A DNA stretch of 64,000 bases from Paracoccus jeotgali (GTDB lineage Bacteria > Pseudomonadota > Alphaproteobacteria > Rhodobacterales > Rhodobacteraceae), in NCBI RefSeq assembly GCF_002865605.1, contig NZ_CP025583.1:662501-726500 (forward strand), given 5' to 3'. The position numbers and the translations under genes were made by a program. Shown one piece after another: positions 20,701 to 31,203 of this stretch (positions are counted from its first letter, which is position 1; every line of letters starts with the position of its first letter). The notes beneath the pieces were generated by a model. It was not told where the DNA came from. It saw nothing but the letters and a program-made list of their open reading frames with translations, and did no database searches.

Positions 20701-21357
20701 ATGATCGGTAACAGACTGAAAAGCCTTGGCTTTGCGATGCGCGTGGTGCTGGTTGCGGGGGTTCTGGGAACCGGACTGCAGACGGTGCCGGCCGCAGCGG
20801 AAGGCCTGAACCTCAAGCGCGTGTCGGAACGCAACCGCAGCGCGCAGTTCGATCGTCAGAAGCAGCTGATGGATTCGCGGCTCGCCTCGCAATACCGGCA
20901 GTCCAAGCGGCTGCGGCCGACGGGGCGGCAGGTGGTCAACGTGACCACGCTGGAGCTTTCGCCGACGATCTCGACGAAATCCTATTCGGGCCGCAACTCG
21001 GCCTATATCCCGCACGCGCAGGCGATGGCGCGGAAATACGGCATCCCCGAGGCGCTGTTCCTGCGGCTGGTGAACCAGGAGTCGCGGTGGAATCCCGGCG
21101 CGCGGTCGCACAAGGGCGCGATGGGGCTGGCGCAGCTGATGCCCGGCACGGCGGCGCGTCTGGGCGTGAACGCCAACGACCCGCACCAGAATCTGGAAGG
21201 CGGGGCGCGTTATCTGCGCATGATGTACAACCAGTTCGGCGATTGGCGGCTGGCGCTGGCGGCCTATAATGCCGGGCCGGGCGCGGTGCAGAAATATGGC
21301 GGCATCCCGCCCTATCGCGAGACGCGGAACTATGTCCGCATCATCGCCGGCGGCTGA
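20701..21357 (+). CDS. periplasmic lytic transglycosylase (SLT domain)
   Basis: From the ATG at 20701 the protein has 218 residues with a signal peptide (to VPAAAEG). About 80 residues follow with many Arg/Gln, then a Slt family 1 domain: the catalytic Glu in NQESRWNP, then [13 protein letters not shown] and [12 protein letters not shown]. It cleaves the MurNAc-GlcNAc bond to 1,6-anhydroMurNAc. A GTG at 20659 in the same frame is a less likely start because it would bury the signal peptide. Confidence 0.92.
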   Translation: MIGNRLKSLGFAMRVVLVAGVLGTGLQTVPAAAEGLNLKRVSERNRSAQFDRQKQLMDSRLASQYRQSKRLRPTGRQVVNVTTLELSPTISTKSYSGRNSAYIPHAQAMARKYGIPEALFLRLVNQESRWNPGARSHKGAMGLAQLMPGTAARLGVNANDPHQNLEGGARYLRMMYNQFGDWRLALAAYNAGPGAVQKYGGIPPYRETRNYVRIIAGG

Positions 21358-21378
21358 TCCGCGCCGCCTTCGGATATG

Positions 21379-21413
21379 AAAAAAGCCGCGTCACGGGACG
21401 CGGCTTTTTTTAA
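21379..21413. terminator. bidirectional intrinsic terminator
   Basis: An 8-10 bp stem AGCCGCGTC/GACGCGGCT with A6 before and T7 after sits between the transglycosylase gene and the convergent SYLF gene. Confidence 0.92.
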
Positions 21414-21426
21414 TTCCCAAGCCCGC

Positions 21427-22008
21427 TTACTGGCCGGGCAGCGCGGACGGAATGATGCGGGTGTATTTCGTCCCCTCGATCGCCGCGCCCGCCATGACGC
21501 CGGTCTGGCCAAAGATCATCGCGACCACCGGATGCCCGCGGGTGACGGTGTCGGTGCCATAGGCCATGCCCTCTTTCGGCAGGGCATAGAAGGCGCCCGC
21601 GCCCGCGACCCAGCCCGGTGCGGCGCGGAAATCGGCCAGCGCCTGCTCGGTCTGGAAGACCAGCACATGGGCGAATTGCCGCGCGCCCGCCTGAAAGCCC
21701 ACCGAGGCCTGCGCGGCGGAATAGTAATCGACCGTCCGCCCCTGCACCCGCAGCGCGCCCTCGCCATAGGCGCCGCCGACGCCGAAACCGGCCTGCGTCA
21801 TCACCGGCATGACCAGCACGCCCTGCGCGTTCTCGACCAGCGGCCGGGCGTTGGGATAGGTGGCGAAAAGCTCGTTCAGGGTCGCGTTGACGCGCCCTTC
21901 CAGCGCGTCGGTCGCGTTCGTTCCCAGCCCGTTATTGCAGGCGACAAGGGCGAACGCCCCCAGCCCCACCAGACAGGCCCGCCGCGACCATAGCTTGTGC
22001 TGTGCCAT
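21427..22008 (-). CDS. YSC84/SYLF-domain lipoprotein
   Basis: The 193-residue protein has a signal sequence ending in a lipobox (ALVAC, Cys near residue 24), so it is probably lipid-anchored. The rest is a SYLF/YSC84 domain (ATYPNARPLVENAQGVLVMP to YALPKEGMAYGTD), a lipid-binding fold widespread in bacterial envelope proteins of unclear role. Two adjacent ATGs (22011 and 22008) both fit; the second has better spacing from GGGGGAAG. The gene is 26 nt downstream of hemB on the same strand. Confidence 0.85.
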   Translation of the reverse strand: MAQHKLWSRRACLVGLGAFALVACNNGLGTNATDALEGRVNATLNELFATYPNARPLVENAQGVLVMPVMTQAGFGVGGAYGEGALRVQGRTVDYYSAAQASVGFQAGARQFAHVLVFQTEQALADFRAAPGWVAGAGAFYALPKEGMAYGTDTVTRGHPVVAMIFGQTGVMAGAAIEGTKYTRIIPSALPGQ

Positions 22009-22033
22009 CATCTTCCCCCGATCCGTCCCCAGT

Positions 22034-23059
<1,026 letters not shown>

Positions 23060-23136
23060 GGCTATGCTTTCGGCTTTTCCTTGGGTTGGCCCTGTTCTAA
23101 GGTCACGGCCACGCCCCGACAAGCAGGCAAGACCGC

Positions 23137-23706
23137 GTGTTTCCCAACAGTCTCCTTCAGATCCTCGATGCGCGGTCCTTCGGCTCGGCCTGGTTCTGGC
23201 TGGTGCTGGCCGTGGTGTGGAGCTTTGGCGGACGGCGCGTGCTGGGCATCCCCGCCGATATCCTGATGGATGCCGGGCGCAGCCTGCGCCGCGCGCCGGG
23301 GCTGGAAACGCCGCAGGTGCTGGCGCTGCTGGACTGGATGTCGCTGAACGTGCCGCGCTGGCGGGTTTCGCCGCGCATGGGGCTGGCGCTGGCGGCGGCG
23401 CTGCCCTTTGGCCTCAGCGTGCTGGCGGGGCTGGGCTTTGCCGGCGGCCTCGAGATGGCACAGGCGCTGTCGCTGCTGCTGATCCCGCAGGCGGTGCTGC
23501 TGGGGCTGCGGCTGCGGCTGGCGGGGCAGTTGCACTGGATCCTGCGCGCGGCCGAGCTGGGCCAGCCCGCGCCGCGCGCCGCAACCGACGCCATGCAGCG
23601 GATCAACCGTTACCGGATCGCGCAGACGCTGATCTCGCTGGTGGCGGTGATCTTTACCGGGCTGTGGGCGATGCGCTGGATCCTGCTGCACCCTTACGGG
23701 GTGTGA
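23137..23706 (+). CDS. conserved inner-membrane protein of Rhodobacterales
   Basis: This 189-residue protein (GTG start) has hydrophobic segments near residues 18-30, 82-105, 110-125 and 165-183, and a conserved opening LLQILDARSFGSAWFWLVLAVVWS. Proteins with this opening are commonly labelled 'component of SufBCD complex' in Rhodobacterales genomes; I know of no experiment behind that label and see no Fe-S or ATPase motif. It diverges from hemB and ends 36 nt before mfd, so it may be co-transcribed with mfd. Confidence 0.7.
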   Translation: MFPNSLLQILDARSFGSAWFWLVLAVVWSFGGRRVLGIPADILMDAGRSLRRAPGLETPQVLALLDWMSLNVPRWRVSPRMGLALAAALPFGLSVLAGLGFAGGLEMAQALSLLLIPQAVLLGLRLRLAGQLHWILRAAELGQPAPRAATDAMQRINRYRIAQTLISLVAVIFTGLWAMRWILLHPYGV

Positions 23707-23742
23707 CCTTGACCCCGACCCTCTGCAGGCTATCTGTCCCCC

Positions 23743-26700
23743 ATGGCTGACATCATCACACTTTCCGGCGCCCCCGAGGGCTATGACGCGGCCCTTCTGG
23801 CGCGCGAGGCGGCGCGCGGGCCGGTCATCCACATCGCCCGCGACGACCGCCGGGCCGAGGCCATGCGCGAGGGGCTGCGCTTTTTCGCGCCCGACCTGCC
23901 GGTGCTGCATTTCCCCGCCTGGGACACGACGCCCTATGACCGCGTCTCGCCCGCCGCCGATGTCATGGCCGCGCGCATGGCCACGCTGTCGGCGCTGGCG
24001 CATGGCGCGGTGCCCAGCCGCTTTGTGCTGCTGACCACGATGAACGCGGCGATCCAGCGCGTGCCGCCGCGCGCGGCGCTGAAGGACGCCACCTTTACCG
24101 CCCGCCCCGGCAGCCGGATCGACGATGCGGGCCTGCGGGCATGGCTGGCGCGGATGGGGTTCGCGCAGGCGCCGACGGTGACCGAGCCCGGCGATTACGC
24201 GATCCGGGGCGGCATCATCGACCTGTGGCCGCCGGGGCCGCAGGGACCGATCCGGCTGGACCTGTTCGGCGACGTGCTGGAATCGGCGCGGCGTTTCGAT
24301 CCCGTCACGCAGCGCAGCGCCGGCAGTCTTGACCGGCTGGAACTGGTCCCGATGTCCGAGGTGATCCTGGACGAGGACGCCATCGCGCGCTTCCGCACCA
24401 CCTACCGCAGCGAATATGGCGGCGGCAGCAACGATCCGCTGTACGAGGCCGTCAGCGCCGGGCGCAAGGTGGCGGGGGTCGAGCATTGGCTGCCGTGGTT
24501 CTATGACCGGCTCGACAATCTCTTCGACTATCTTCCCGACGCCTCGGTGATGCTGGACGACCGCGCGGGCCAGGTCTTCACCGCCAGGTGGGAGATGATC
24601 TCGGAACAATACGCCGCCCGGCGCGAGGCCGCGAACCGGCGCGGCAGCGACAGCATCTATCGCCCCGTCGCGCCCGAAACCATGTTCGCCAGCGAAAGCG
24701 AGTGGCAGGGCTGGCTGGCCGCGCGCCGCCAGTTGCGCCTGTCGGTCAACGCCGCGCCCCCCGGTCCCGGCGTGCTGGACGCGGGCGGCCGGGTCGGGCG
24801 CAATTTCGCGCCGGAACGGCAGTCGGAACAGCTTGACCTGTTCGGCGCGCTCGCCGCCCATCTGCGCGAGCTGCGCAAGACCCACCGCGTCGTCATCGCC
24901 AGCTTCAGCGATGGTGCGCGCGAACGGCTGCGCGGGCTGATGGTCGATGAAGGGGTCGAGGGCGCGGCCGATATCTCGCGTCTCGCCGATCTGCCGGAGA
25001 AGCCCGGCGCGCTGGGGCTGACGGTCTGGCCGCTCGAGGAAGGCTTCGTCGCCGATGGCAGCGCGGCGGGGCGGCTTGCGGTGATCTCGGAACAGGATGT
25101 GCTGGGCGACCGGCTGATCCGGGGCGCGCGCAAGCGCCGGCGGGCCGAGAATTTCCTGAAGGACGCGACCACGCTCAGCCCCGGCGATCTGGTGGTCCAT
25201 GTCGAACACGGCATCGGGCGCTACAAGGGTCTTGAGACCATCACGGCGAACAATGTGCCGCATGACTGCGTGGCGCTGGAATATGCCGGCGGCGACCGGC
25301 TGTTCCTGCCGGTCGAGAATATCGAGCTGCTGTCGCGATACGGCCATGAAGAGGGCTTGCTCGACCGGCTGGGCGGCGGCGCGTGGCAGGCGCGCAAGGC
25401 CCGGCTCAAGGAACGCATCCGGCTGATCGCGAACCGGCTGATGCGGGTCGCCGCCGAACGCCTGCTGCGAACCGCGCCGGTCTTGGAACCCGAGCATCAC
25501 GAATGGGAAAGTTTCTCGGCCCGGTTTCCCTATACCGAAACCGACGACCAGATGGCCGCCATCGACGATGTCATGGGCGATCTGGCCGCCGGCCGCCCGA
25601 TGGACCGGCTGATCGTCGGCGATGTCGGCTTCGGCAAGACCGAGGTCGCGATGCGCGCCGCCTATATCGCAGCCTCTCAGGGCAAGCAGGTGGCGGTGAT
25701 CGCGCCGACCACCCTGCTGGCGCGTCAGCACGCCCGCAGCTTCGCCGAACGCTTTCGCGGCACGGCGGTGGTGGTCCGGCCGCTGTCCCGCTTTGTCCCC
25801 GCGAAAGAGGCCGCCAAGACCCGCGCCGGTCTGGCCGATGGCAGCGTCGATATCGTCGTCGGCACCCATGCCGTGCTGGCGAAATCGGTCAAGTTCCGCG
25901 ATCTGGGCCTGCTGGTCATCGATGAAGAGCAGCATTTCGGCGTCGCCCACAAGGAACGCCTGAAAGAACTGCGCAGCGACGTCCATGTGCTGACCATGAC
26001 CGCGACCCCGATCCCGCGCACGCTGCAACTGTCGCTGTCGGGCGTGCGCGACCTGTCGGTGATCGGCACGCCGCCGGTCGACCGTCTGGCCATCCGCACC
26101 TATGTCAGCGAGTTCGACAGCGTCACCATCCGCGAGGCGCTGCTGCGCGAGAAATATCGCGGCGGGCAAAGCTTTTTCGTCGTCCCCCGCATCGCCGACC
26201 TGCCCGAGATCGAGGACTGGCTGCGCGAGCATGTCCCCGAGATCACCTATATCGTCGCCCACGGCCAGCTATCTGCGGGCGATCTGGATCAGCGGATGAA
26301 CGCCTTTTATGACGGGCAGGGCGACGTGCTGCTGGCCACCACGATCGTCGAATCGGGGCTGGATATCCCGACCGCCAACACCATGATCATCTGGCGCGCG
26401 GATATCTACGGTCTGGCGCAGCTCTACCAGATCAGGGGCCGGGTCGGGCGCTCGCGGACGCGGGCCTATTGCTATCTGACCACCAAGCCGCGCAGCCCGC
26501 TGACGCCGCAGGCCGAACGACGGCTGAAGTTTCTGGGCAATATCGACGGGCTGGGGGCGGGCTTCAACCTCGCCTCGCAGGATCTCGACCTGCGCGGGGC
26601 GGGCAACCTGCTGGGCGAGGAACAATCCGGCCATATCAAGGAGGTGGGGTTCGAACTTTACCAGGCGATGCTGGAAGAAACCATCGCCAAGCTGAAATCC

Positions 26701-27186
26701 GGCGAGTTGGAAGGCACGCCCGAGGATGAATGGGCGCCGCAGCTGAACCTCGGCGTGCCGGTGACGATCCCGGAAAGCTATATCCCCGATCTGGACGTGC
26801 GTCTGGGCCTTTACCGCCGGCTGGCCGACATCGTCACCAAGGTCGAGATGGAGGGCTTTGCCGCCGAGTTGCATGACCGCTTCGGCCCCGTCCCGCGCGA
26901 GGTGAACACGCTGATGAACGTGATCCGCATCAAGGGGATGGCCAAGCGCGCCAACATCTCGCGCCTCGATGCCGGGCCGAAAGGGGCGACGGTGCAGTTC
27001 TACAATGACCGTTTCCCGAACCCGGCCGGTCTGGTCGAGTTCCTGACCGATCAGCACGGGCAGGCCAAGGTGACCGACAACAAGATCGTCATCCGCCGCG
27101 ACTGGCCCACCGATGGCGACCGCATCAAGGGCGCCTACGGCATCGCCCGCGATCTGGCCGCCAAGGCCAAGGCCGCCACGAAGTAA
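23743..27186 (+). CDS. mfd: transcription-repair coupling factor Mfd
   Basis: The 1147-residue protein removes RNA polymerase stalled at lesions and recruits UvrA. The UvrB-homology N-terminus, an RNAP-interaction domain (GDLVVHVEHGIGRYKGLE), and a full superfamily-2 motor are visible: Walker A GDVGFGKTEVA, DEEQ box VIDEEQHFG, TATPIPRTLQ, and motif VI QIRGRVGRSRTRAYCYL. The C-terminal TRCF domain follows. Length and motif order are normal. Confidence 0.98.
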   Translation: MADIITLSGAPEGYDAALLAREAARGPVIHIARDDRRAEAMREGLRFFAPDLPVLHFPAWDTTPYDRVSPAADVMAARMATLSALAHGAVPSRFVLLTTMNAAIQRVPPRAALKDATFTARPGSRIDDAGLRAWLARMGFAQAPTVTEPGDYAIRGGIIDLWPPGPQGPIRLDLFGDVLESARRFDPVTQRSAGSLDRLELVPMSEVILDEDAIARFRTTYRSEYGGGSNDPLYEAVSAGRKVAGVEHWLPWFYDRLDNLFDYLPDASVMLDDRAGQVFTARWEMISEQYAARREAANRRGSDSIYRPVAPETMFASESEWQGWLAARRQLRLSVNAAPPGPGVLDAGGRVGRNFAPERQSEQLDLFGALAAHLRELRKTHRVVIASFSDGARERLRGLMVDEGVEGAADISRLADLPEKPGALGLTVWPLEEGFVADGSAAGRLAVISEQDVLGDRLIRGARKRRRAENFLKDATTLSPGDLVVHVEHGIGRYKGLETITANNVPHDCVALEYAGGDRLFLPVENIELLSRYGHEEGLLDRLGGGAWQARKARLKERIRLIANRLMRVAAERLLRTAPVLEPEHHEWESFSARFPYTETDDQMAAIDDVMGDLAAGRPMDRLIVGDVGFGKTEVAMRAAYIAASQGKQVAVIAPTTLLARQHARSFAERFRGTAVVVRPLSRFVPAKEAAKTRAGLADGSVDIVVGTHAVLAKSVKFRDLGLLVIDEEQHFGVAHKERLKELRSDVHVLTMTATPIPRTLQLSLSGVRDLSVIGTPPVDRLAIRTYVSEFDSVTIREALLREKYRGGQSFFVVPRIADLPEIEDWLREHVPEITYIVAHGQLSAGDLDQRMNAFYDGQGDVLLATTIVESGLDIPTANTMIIWRADIYGLAQLYQIRGRVGRSRTRAYCYLTTKPRSPLTPQAERRLKFLGNIDGLGAGFNLASQDLDLRGAGNLLGEEQSGHIKEVGFELYQAMLEETIAKLKSGELEGTPEDEWAPQLNLGVPVTIPESYIPDLDVRLGLYRRLADIVTKVEMEGFAAELHDRFGPVPREVNTLMNVIRIKGMAKRANISRLDAGPKGATVQFYNDRFPNPAGLVEFLTDQHGQAKVTDNKIVIRRDWPTDGDRIKGAYGIARDLAAKAKAATK

Positions 27187-27290
27187 CAGGCCGGCATGTC
27201 GGCCCCGCGTCCCGCCGCAACTGGACGCGGGCGCGGCACTTGCGTAAACAGCCGCCGAGCCAGGACCGCCATCACGCAAGGGAAATCGAC

Positions 27291-28388
27291 ATGGGCTTTC
27301 GCATGGGGATCGTCGGGCTGCCGAATGTCGGCAAGTCCACGCTGTTCAACGCGCTGACGCGCACCGCTGCCGCCCAGGCGGCGAACTTTCCCTTTTGCAC
27401 CATCGAGCCGAATGTCGGCGAGGTCGCCGTCCCCGACCCAAGGCTGGACCGGCTGGCCGAGATCGCGGGATCGAAGCAGATCGTGCCGACGCGCATCACC
27501 TTTGTCGACATCGCCGGTCTGGTGCGCGGCGCCAGCAAGGGCGAGGGGCTGGGCAACCAGTTTCTCGCCAATATCCGCGAGGTCGACGCCATCGCCCATG
27601 TCCTGCGCTGCTTTGAAGACGACGACGTGACCCATGTCGAGGGCCGCGTCGACCCCATCGCGGATGCCGAGACGATCGAGACCGAGCTGATGATCGCCGA
27701 CCTCGAATCGGTCGAGAAGCGGCTGGCGAACCTGACCCGCAAGCTGAAGGGTGGCGACAAGGAAGCCGCCGAGCAGCAGCGCCTGCTGCGCGCCGCGCAA
27801 GAGGCGCTCGAGGCCGGGCGCCCCGCGCGCACCGTCACCGTGTCCGAGGATGACCGCAAGGCCTGGACCATGCTGCAACTGCTGACCGCCAAGCCGGTGC
27901 TTTACGTCTGCAACGTGGCCGAGGATCAGGCCGCGACCGGCAACGCCCATTCCGAGGCCGTGGCCCGGATGGCGGCCGAGCAGGGCGCCGGCCATGTCGT
28001 CATCTCGGCGCAGATCGAGGAAGAGATCAGCCAGCTCTCGCCCGAGGACGCGGCGATGTTCCTGTCCGAGATGGGGCTGGAAGAACCCGGCCTCGACCGC
28101 CTGATCCGCGCCGGATATGAACTGCTGGGCCTGCAGACCTATTTCACCGTCGGCCCGAAAGAGGCCCGCGCCTGGACCATCCGCCGCGGCACCCTGGCCC
28201 CGCAGGCGGCGGGCGTCATCCACGGCGATTTCGAACGCGGCTTCATCCGCGCCGAAACCATCGCCTTCGACGACTACCTTTCCGGCAACGGCGAAGCCGG
28301 CGCCCGCGAGGCAGGCAAGCTGCGCGTCGAGGGCAAGACCTACGAGGTCAAGGACGGCGACGTGCTGCATTTCCTGTTCAACGCCTAA
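27291..28388 (+). CDS. ychF: redox-regulated ATPase YchF (Obg family)
   Basis: The 365-residue protein has G1 GLPNVGKSTLFNAL, G3 DIAGLVRGASKGEGLG, and in place of the GTP-specific NKxD the altered NVAE, which in YchF/OLA1 shifts preference to ATP. A coiled-coil insert and a C-terminal TGS domain (LQTYFTVGPKEARAWTIRRG to KDGDVLHFLFN) complete it. It is ribosome-associated and linked to stress responses in other bacteria. Confidence 0.97.
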   Translation: MGFRMGIVGLPNVGKSTLFNALTRTAAAQAANFPFCTIEPNVGEVAVPDPRLDRLAEIAGSKQIVPTRITFVDIAGLVRGASKGEGLGNQFLANIREVDAIAHVLRCFEDDDVTHVEGRVDPIADAETIETELMIADLESVEKRLANLTRKLKGGDKEAAEQQRLLRAAQEALEAGRPARTVTVSEDDRKAWTMLQLLTAKPVLYVCNVAEDQAATGNAHSEAVARMAAEQGAGHVVISAQIEEEISQLSPEDAAMFLSEMGLEEPGLDRLIRAGYELLGLQTYFTVGPKEARAWTIRRGTLAPQAAGVIHGDFERGFIRAETIAFDDYLSGNGEAGAREAGKLRVEGKTYEVKDGDVLHFLFNA

Positions 28389-28606
28389 GCGCGGCGTGGG
28401 GGTTGCGGGCGCGCGCGTGGCGTTGCCTGATGCAGCTGCCTTCGCCACGGCCGCCGCGACGAACCGAGCCGCGACGGGTTGCGAGGCGTTAGGAAGCGGC
28501 TAACCATCTGACGCGATTGATCTGGACAACCGCCGCGCGACACGGTCCAACTGAGCGCCGGACGTCTCGGCGACCCCACCATCTGACGGCTGACGAAAGA
28601 CCTGAT

Positions 28607-30841
28607 ATGCCCCGAACGCGCGAAGTTGGCACCCTGTGGATCGGTGGCAAGCTGAGTTGGATGGAACAGCTCTGCCTGAAATCCTTTGTCGATCATGGGC
28701 AAAGGATAACTCTGTTTTCTTATGAGGATATCCCCAACGTCCCGGCCGGTGTGATCCGCCGCGACGGGCGCGAGGTGATCGATACCGACGACTTCATCAA
28801 ATACGAGAAAAAGAACAGCTATGCGCTGTTCGCGGACCTGTTCCGGCTGCACATGATCGCGAAAAATCCGGGGATGATCTGGATCGACACCGATGTCTAT
28901 TGCCAGCGCCCGCTGGATTATGACGACGATCATGTCTTCGGCTATGAACTGCCCGACAGCGACCGGGTCAACAACGCCGTCCTCGGCCTGCCCGCCGACA
29001 GCGAGATGCTGCAGGCCATGCTCGACTTCACCGCCGATCGCTTCTCGATCGCGCCGTTTCTGCCCAAGAAGGAACGCAAGCGGCTGGCAGAGGCGCGCGA
29101 CGCCGGCACCCCCGTCCATGTCAGCCAGCAAAGCTGGGGCGTCTGGGGGCCGCTGATGCTGACCCATTATGTCAAGCAATTCGGGATGAGCGAGCGTGTC
29201 CAGCCGCTGCCGGCCTTCTACCCGGTCACCTTCCGCGAGCGGACGCTGTTCAACACCGACCGGCAGGCGGTGCTGGATGCCATCACCGAGCAGACGACGG
29301 CCTTGCATGTCTGGGCCTCGAACAAGCGAGAGCTTGGCAACCATCAACTTGGCCTTCCGCCGGCCAGATCCTGGTGGGCGCAGGCGCTGGAACAGCACCG
29401 GATCAACCCGGCCCTGGCGCCCATCACCGGCCGCAACACGACCTCGTTCGACACCTCGCTTCTGGATCAGGTGCCCCCGATCGACGGCGCGGTGATGGAT
29501 CTGGGCGGACGGTCGCCGGCGCTGGTCATCTCGCTTCACGCGCGCGACCATTGCCGCGTGCAGGTGGTCGACATCAACGCCGAGGGCCGCTTCGGGCAGC
29601 AGCCCGAGGCGATGCAGACCTATGTGGACACGCTGGTCCAGAACGGTGTCGACCCGGACGCGGTCAACGTGATCAGCAATCGCCGCCACCTTGCGCCCGT
29701 CGACGTGATCCTGAACCTGAAGAATTTCGGCGACAGCGCCAAGGTCAAGCACCTCACCCCGATCCTGCAGAATGCCATGCATTCGGACAGCCAGCTGTTC
29801 ATGGACATCCGCAAGGGCTCGGGCGCGTTTCCGTTTCTGAAAACCGCCTGCAGCACCGAGATCCTGCAGGGCGAGGCGGGCAGCGATCTGCGCCGCGTGG
29901 TGGCTCGGCCGCTGCCGCCCGAACCTGCCTCGGACGAGGCCTGGGCCGGGATCGCAGCGCGGCTGGCGGGCGAGGAGGGTTTCTTCCGCGACGGTCCCGC
30001 CGGGCACAGCTTTCTCTATGTGCCGCGCGATCCGGACGTGCTGGTGGTGACCTTCGACAATCTCGACATCGCCATGACCAAGCGGGCAGAGCGGCGGCCC
30101 TGGGGTTATGAGTTCATCGAAAAGCAGGGCTGGTCGATGCTGGGCGTGCTGGCCGGCGGCTGGACCTGGTACCGAGAGCCCTGGGTCGCCGACCAGTTCG
30201 ACCGGCTGCGGGACGAGGGGTTCTTCCGGCGCTTCAAGCGTGTGGTGTTCTACGGCGCCTCGATGGGCGGCTACGCGGCCGCGGCCTTCAGCGCGGCCTG
30301 CCCGGGCGCCGAAGTGGTCGCGATCAGCCCGCAATCGACGCTGGACAGGTCGCTGGTTCCCTTTGAGACCCGCTACCGTTCCGCTTGGGGCTATGATTAC
30401 TCTGGCCCCTATGGCGACGCGGCCACGGCGAGCAGGGCGGCCCGTCGAGTGACGATTCTGTTCGATCCCTACGAGCCGCTGGACGCGGCCCACGCGAACC
30501 GCTTCACCGGCGCGAATGTCGTCAAGCTGCGCTGTCCGCTGATGGGGCACCGACTGGGATCGTCGCTGTCGCAGATGGGAATCCTGTCTGACACCATCCT
30601 CGCCGCCCTGTCGGGCCGGTTGGAGCCTGTCGATTTCTATCGCAACCTGCGCGCCCGCCACAGCTTCCCGCGCTATCAGAAAGAGCTGTTCCGCCGCGCG
30701 ATGAGCCAAGGCAGACCCGACCTCGCCCGCCGCGTCGGCAGATGGGTGCTAAGCCGCGGCGACAACCGCGCCATCCGGCTGGGCATGGCGGCGCTGAATC
30801 AGGTGGCTGTGCCAGAGGCCCATGCGGACGTTTCCAATTGA
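28607..30841 (+). CDS. multidomain protein: DXD glycosyltransferase, methyltransferase-like segment, alpha/beta hydrolase
   Basis: Three modules are visible in 744 residues. Residues 1-250 resemble GT32/capsular-polysaccharide glycosyltransferases with a DXD at 94-96 (WIDTDVYC). Residues 290-440 look like a Rossmann methyltransferase core: AVMDLGGRSPALVISL as motif I, VVDINAEG as the acidic strand end, then VDVILNLKNFG and LFMDIRKGSG. Residues 460-670 form an alpha/beta hydrolase with nucleophile Ser552 in GASMGG, Asp620 (ILFDPYEP) and His648 (LMGHRLG). No signal peptide or TM helix is seen, so it should be cytosolic. It probably makes or modifies a surface glycan together with the next gene. 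ATG at 28607 starts the conserved part; the upstream open frame is not convincing. Confidence 0.7.
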   Translation: MPRTREVGTLWIGGKLSWMEQLCLKSFVDHGQRITLFSYEDIPNVPAGVIRRDGREVIDTDDFIKYEKKNSYALFADLFRLHMIAKNPGMIWIDTDVYCQRPLDYDDDHVFGYELPDSDRVNNAVLGLPADSEMLQAMLDFTADRFSIAPFLPKKERKRLAEARDAGTPVHVSQQSWGVWGPLMLTHYVKQFGMSERVQPLPAFYPVTFRERTLFNTDRQAVLDAITEQTTALHVWASNKRELGNHQLGLPPARSWWAQALEQHRINPALAPITGRNTTSFDTSLLDQVPPIDGAVMDLGGRSPALVISLHARDHCRVQVVDINAEGRFGQQPEAMQTYVDTLVQNGVDPDAVNVISNRRHLAPVDVILNLKNFGDSAKVKHLTPILQNAMHSDSQLFMDIRKGSGAFPFLKTACSTEILQGEAGSDLRRVVARPLPPEPASDEAWAGIAARLAGEEGFFRDGPAGHSFLYVPRDPDVLVVTFDNLDIAMTKRAERRPWGYEFIEKQGWSMLGVLAGGWTWYREPWVADQFDRLRDEGFFRRFKRVVFYGASMGGYAAAAFSAACPGAEVVAISPQSTLDRSLVPFETRYRSAWGYDYSGPYGDAATASRAARRVTILFDPYEPLDAAHANRFTGANVVKLRCPLMGHRLGSSLSQMGILSDTILAALSGRLEPVDFYRNLRARHSFPRYQKELFRRAMSQGRPDLARRVGRWVLSRGDNRAIRLGMAALNQVAVPEAHADVSN

Positions 30842-31203
30842 GCGGACTGCGAAGCAAAGGGATCGGGACGGCGCTGTCTGACCTGGCCTCAACAAAGCGC
30901 GCGACTCGCTGCTGCCTGACGGCCGATAAGCATGACGAGGCGCGTTGCCCGTCCCATCTTTTGGTCCTGCCCGCGACGATCCTGCATCCTGCGGGCGCTG
31001 GTTCTGTAACGCGAGAGAGGGTGCGGGCGTGGCTGCGCGGCAGCCTGTCTGCAGCATGTCAGCGGCGACATGGGCAGGTATTGCGGCCGCATGCAGAATG
31101 CACAACCAAGGGCTTGCCAGATTTCGGCGTTTCGGCGCTTTTACACCGCGTCAAACAGCCAGAGCGCGTCACGCGCCGCCTGTGTTCTACCTGTGGAAAT
31201 AGT
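30842..31203. other. 362-bp intergenic stretch inside the glycan-type island
   Basis: No gene, RNA or terminator that I can support is seen. One frame is open throughout and continuous with the downstream PP-loop gene, but it lacks protein-like composition or a good ribosome site. It could hold the promoter of the downstream gene. Confidence 0.5.

Noticed and set aside
23062..26262. A 1066-codon open frame opposite mfd
   Set aside because: It has no recognisable domain and fully overlaps the unmistakable Mfd protein.
30842..31203. N-terminal extension of the PP-loop protein through the open frame
   Set aside because: The translation is Arg/Cys-rich without a good ribosome site; the ATGs at 31204/31207 start the recognisable part.
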